From: Andrena cerasifolii
Lineage: Eukaryota; Arthropoda; Insecta; Hymenoptera; Andrenidae
DNA: 64,000 bases
Direction of reading: 5' to 3'
Assembly (NCBI RefSeq): GCF_050908995.1
Contig: NC_135119.1
Location: 62,001 to 126,000 of the forward strand
Shown here one piece after another: positions 61,680 to 64,000 of this stretch (position 1 is the stretch's first letter; each line of letters opens with the position of its first letter). The position numbers and the translations under genes were made by a program. Under the pieces are notes generated by a model. The model did not search any database. It was given only the letters and a program-made list of their open reading frames with translations, and was not told the origin of the DNA.

Positions 61680-62365
61680 AACAATGTATTCATTTTTCTA
61701 TTTTTTAGATTAGTGTTTTTCATTGTATATTTTATATTTTATATTTTATATGTTTATGTTTATGATTATAATTATTATTATTATAATTATTATTATTATA
61801 ATTATTATTATTATAATTATTATTATTATAATTATTATTATTATAATTATTATTATTATTATTATTATGTAAATGTGATACCATGTAAAAATTATTAAAA
61901 TTTTATGAATACCTATCCAAATTTTATTATTTCATTCTGATAGCAAAATTGCATGTTAGCAAAATTACTTATAGATTCAATGAAAATTTGAACCTGCATT
62001 TCCAAATAAAATTCTGAACAAAATAAATGGTAAATTACGTATCGTTACAGCATCGTAAATGTTATGCCAATACAAATAAAACCAGGTAGTAAAATAGCTT
62101 GGAAAAGTTGATGATTACCATCCGCTTTTTGATCTGTACTTCCAGTTAGAAACACATACAAATTTGAGTTAATATCATTTGAAAATACGTGCTTTTCCAA
62201 ACGCATTTATGATGCACAAAACTGGGTAAAAACAGGTAGAAAAATAACTTGAAAGGACCAATAGATTCCGTAATGGTTTGGTCTGGATTTCCAAATTCAA
62301 CCAGCTTAAAAATGGACATGTGGATCCGACTAGAACCGACGACAAATTGTGCAAGGAAATACAGA
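61680..62365. other. BEN 3' flank and right subterminal region
   Basis: Possible BEN 3' UTR, the ATT microsatellite (61,760-61,867) and AATAAA words (about 62,007). From about 61,990 the sequence contains faint CTGGATTTCCAAATTCAACC-type copies of the CACTA-like subterminal repeat. Confidence 0.45.
61760..61867. repeat. (ATT)n-type microsatellite
   Basis: Runs of ATTATTATTATA repeated at an interval of 15 bp, ending in pure TTA. The Tyr/Asn ORF over it is an artefact. Confidence 0.93.
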
Positions 62366-62372
62366 TAGATAC

Positions 62373-62633
62373 CAAAGAGGAGATATAATAGAGGCGTCAC
62401 TCCGGGCGGAACCTTTGAAGTCCTTACTTGACCTTGGCATTTAAATTGGTTGTCTATTCGAGCAGGATATTCAAATCGACTAAATGTACCTTACCGCAAT
62501 TTGCTGATTATTGCCGAAGTTTACCGTGGTTTACCGATCATTGCCGAATGGGCATTTAAATTGGTTGTCTAGTGATTTCCCTAGTTTATGTCTGTCCTTG
62601 TCGAGTGGCGCCTCCTATTATATCTCCTCTTTG
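62373..62633. mobile_element. 261-bp MITE, TAGATAC duplication
   Basis: Ends CAAAGAGGAGATATAATAG and its complement; TAGATAC at 62,366-62,372 and 62,634-62,640. Two internal copies of GCATTTAAATTGGTTGTCTA. The 7-8 bp duplication suggests hAT-type mobilisation. Confidence 0.78.
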
Positions 62634-62640
62634 TAGATAC

Positions 62641-62780
62641 CATCGAAGTTTTACTGATAAGAGGTTTAACTGATAGAAAATATTTTTCGTCCGGTTCAAT
62701 CCGTATTTTACGGGAAGAAAATCGACCTAAACCGGATTGAAAAGTTTTCAATGCGGTTCTAACCGGCAGTTGCAGCAGGG
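62641..62780 (-). repeat. Right terminal and subterminal repeats of the CACTA-like element
   Basis: CCGGTTCAATCCGTATTTTA, AACCGGATTG and CAATGCGGTTCTAACCGGC, then the terminal GTTGCAGCAGGG. Aligns with the right end of the 31,444-31,917 MITE. Confidence 0.8.
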
Positions 62781-62782
62781 TG

Positions 62783-63102
62783 GCGAGGCAAGGTCAAGGT
62801 GTCGATGAATAAGAATTATTTAAAAATGCAAAATAATGGAAGTGTACTCATATTGTCAGAGTTTTAAATTGACAAATTATCTGAAAGCCCGCGAGAGGGA
62901 AGGTATGGGTATTGATGATCTGAGAATACCTTGCCTCGCCAGGCCAAGTATTTGACTGAAAGCACCTTTATGTACTTGCAGCTCATTTTGAAATCACATA
63001 TTTTTTTATTTTGTAATTATTATTATCTTCTATTTTTTGTGATTTATTTCATTTCATGTACTGGGCGTATTTTTTTTACATTTTTTGAAGTTTTTATGGG
63101 GA
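62783..63102 (+). mobile_element. Outer fold-back element, right half
   Basis: After TG, GCGAGGCAAGG continues the left half at 4,436. The loop region follows, then the inverse arm (62,930-63,102) ends TTTTTATGGGGA. The whole element is about 490 bp without the insertion. The right TA duplication is not exact. Confidence 0.78.
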
Positions 63103-63199
63103 TGTACATGAGTGGAGTTCCAGTGTTTTATCGATACCTTTTTCAAAAAAAGGTACCAAAAAGTGCGCCAAATATACGCGCGCGCGCAGACAAACAAAA

Positions 63200-63395
63200 A
63201 AAACTGTCGTAAATTGATTAATGTGCTATATTTAGCTTTACAAAACTAATGATATACAAAAACTGCGCCAATTATAACAATGGCTGTTTATACAAACAAA
63301 AAATGTATTAAATAATATTAAGCAGTTATATTTTTATTTTATACAAATAAATATTTCAATACCAATAAATATTTTATTCAAAATACTTGGCGCGC

Positions 63396-63426
<31 letters not shown>

Positions 63427-63655
63427 AGAAAGAAAAAGATTAAAGCAATTTATACATACTTATTCAGTTTAACGTCGCCAATTCGGGGCGCAGCGCCGAG
63501 TATTTTGAATAAAATATTGATTGGTATTGAAATATTTATTCGTATAAAGTAGTAATATATCTGCTTAATATTATTTAATACATTTCTTGTTTGTATAAAT
63601 AGCCATTGTTATAATTGGCGCAATTTTTGTACATCATTAGGATTGTAAAGCACAT
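63200..63655. mobile_element. Diverged fold-back copy, inner arms only
   Basis: Arms 63,200-63,395 and 63,490-63,655 pair, with the same GCGCCAATTATAA...GGCTGTTTATAC and TACTTGGCG words as copies A-C. The loop holds a CACG/CA microsatellite (63,391-63,425). The outer TCCCCATAAAA ends are not seen on this copy. Confidence 0.7.
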
Positions 63656-64000
63656 AATAAAGGGTATAGCCGGTTAAGATGGTCAAATATGCCCTTGAAC
63701 CGAATTCGACTCATGATCAATCATTCGAAAGCTTATTAAAAAAGAAACATTTGTGGCAATTTTCAACTTTGTATCTCCACCCGGAGGGTATTAAAGGGCA
63801 AAAATAGGAAATCAGGTTTTTGCCGAATTTCTCCTAAACTAGGGGATGAAAAATTTTGAAAAAAATCAGAGGCATTTCTGTTATCGGGGCACATATTAGA
63901 GAATTGTTTCAGATTTTTAAATTGAAAAACCAAGCATCAATTTGATGCGCTGCAGTTAAAAACATTAAAAACTGATTTTTTCGTCGTTTTTTCCGTGTCA
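63656..64000. other. Unassigned right edge
   Basis: No ORF or repeat recognised up to the end of the window. Confidence 0.4.

Larger units (their letters stand above)
4437..62780 (+). mobile_element. CACTA/EnSpm-like transposon, expanded to 58 kb by nested insertions
   Basis: The left end CCCTGCTGCAACAGCC (4437) and right end GTTGCAGCAGGG (62,780) form a TIR of roughly 27 bp. TG flanks both sides (4435-4436, 62,781-62,782), and the fold-back host element resumes exactly. Both ends carry subterminal variants of AATCCGGAT/GGTTCAAT. With the recognised insertions subtracted, about 8-9 kb remains, holding a BEN-domain gene and a broken EnSpm-type transposase. A 2-bp duplication and subterminal repeats fit CACTA elements, although the terminal bases are not CACTA. 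That the genes belong to these ends is inferred from containment and from a short relative sharing both ends (31,444-31,917). Confidence 0.72.

Noticed and set aside
60457..60693. 78-codon ORF also seen inverted at 33,634-33,870
   Set aside because: Both are within non-coding bodies of composite elements C and A. No protein motif, and the match reflects DNA repeat identity.
33228..61093. One 28-kb transposon bounded by the inverted copies A and C
   Set aside because: The outer flanks belong to different host sequences (gypsy-1 RNase H at left, BEN intron 5 at right). Copy C has its own TA pair and also a complete opposite end, so they are separate insertions.
1..64000. tRNA, rRNA or other structural RNA genes
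   Set aside because: None recognised. The tRNA-like words at 28,406, 44,892 and 53,145 are retroelement primer-binding sites.

Overview
The window looks like a transposon-dense stretch of an insect nuclear genome, most likely hymenopteran and perhaps an ant. The evidence is spliced exons with GT/AG borders, insect-type gypsy, Copia, R1-clade and CACTA-like elements, and a BEN-domain gene. I see no rRNA or tRNA gene. All family names come from motifs read by eye; no search was run.

Layout. 1-4,271: a palindromic MITE (95-472), then a 3.2 kb DNA transposon with 181-bp terminal inverted repeats (771-4011) that encodes a DDE transposase and a SWIM zinc finger. From 4,272 to 63,102 the sequence reads as a nested stack. 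The outermost layer is a roughly 490-bp fold-back element, whose two halves are 4,272-4,436 and 62,783-63,102. It is split by a CCCTGCTG...CAGCAGGG element running from 4,437 to 62,780 and flanked by TG. Two gene sets remain in that element once younger insertions are set aside: a seven-exon, 389-codon BEN-domain gene (5,488-61,679) whose splice phases all agree, and a broken CACTA/EnSpm-type transposase (27,923-57,736) lying inside BEN intron 3. This resembles the maize En/Spm plan, where the transposase ORFs sit in an intron of a DNA-binding protein gene.

Insertions in this element, left to right: a TA-flanked MITE (5,836-6,656); two R1-clade LINEs in tandem (7,224-9,007 and 9,021-17,488); a minus-strand LINE (about 17,502-24,681) carrying a Sola-like transposon (19,611-22,506); a solo LTR (26,272-27,225); an errantivirus-like gypsy with env (27,981-38,279) carrying two MITEs and a fold-back composite; a MITE (38,318-38,735); a second composite (39,456-42,118) holding a solo LTR with an array of RNA-like hairpins; gypsy-2 (42,313-51,641), split by gypsy-3 (44,539-49,094), itself split by a solo LTR (47,824-48,067); a young, intact Copia (52,929-57,660); a third composite (59,029-61,093); and a small MITE (62,373-62,633). 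Most have target-site duplications readable in the sequence, and the transposase frame usually resumes across them.

The main points for follow-up are the BEN/transposase intron nesting, the intact BEN frame beside a wrecked transposase, and ten tandem hairpins at 40,072-40,545 with compensatory stem changes and a mostly constant GCGAA loop.
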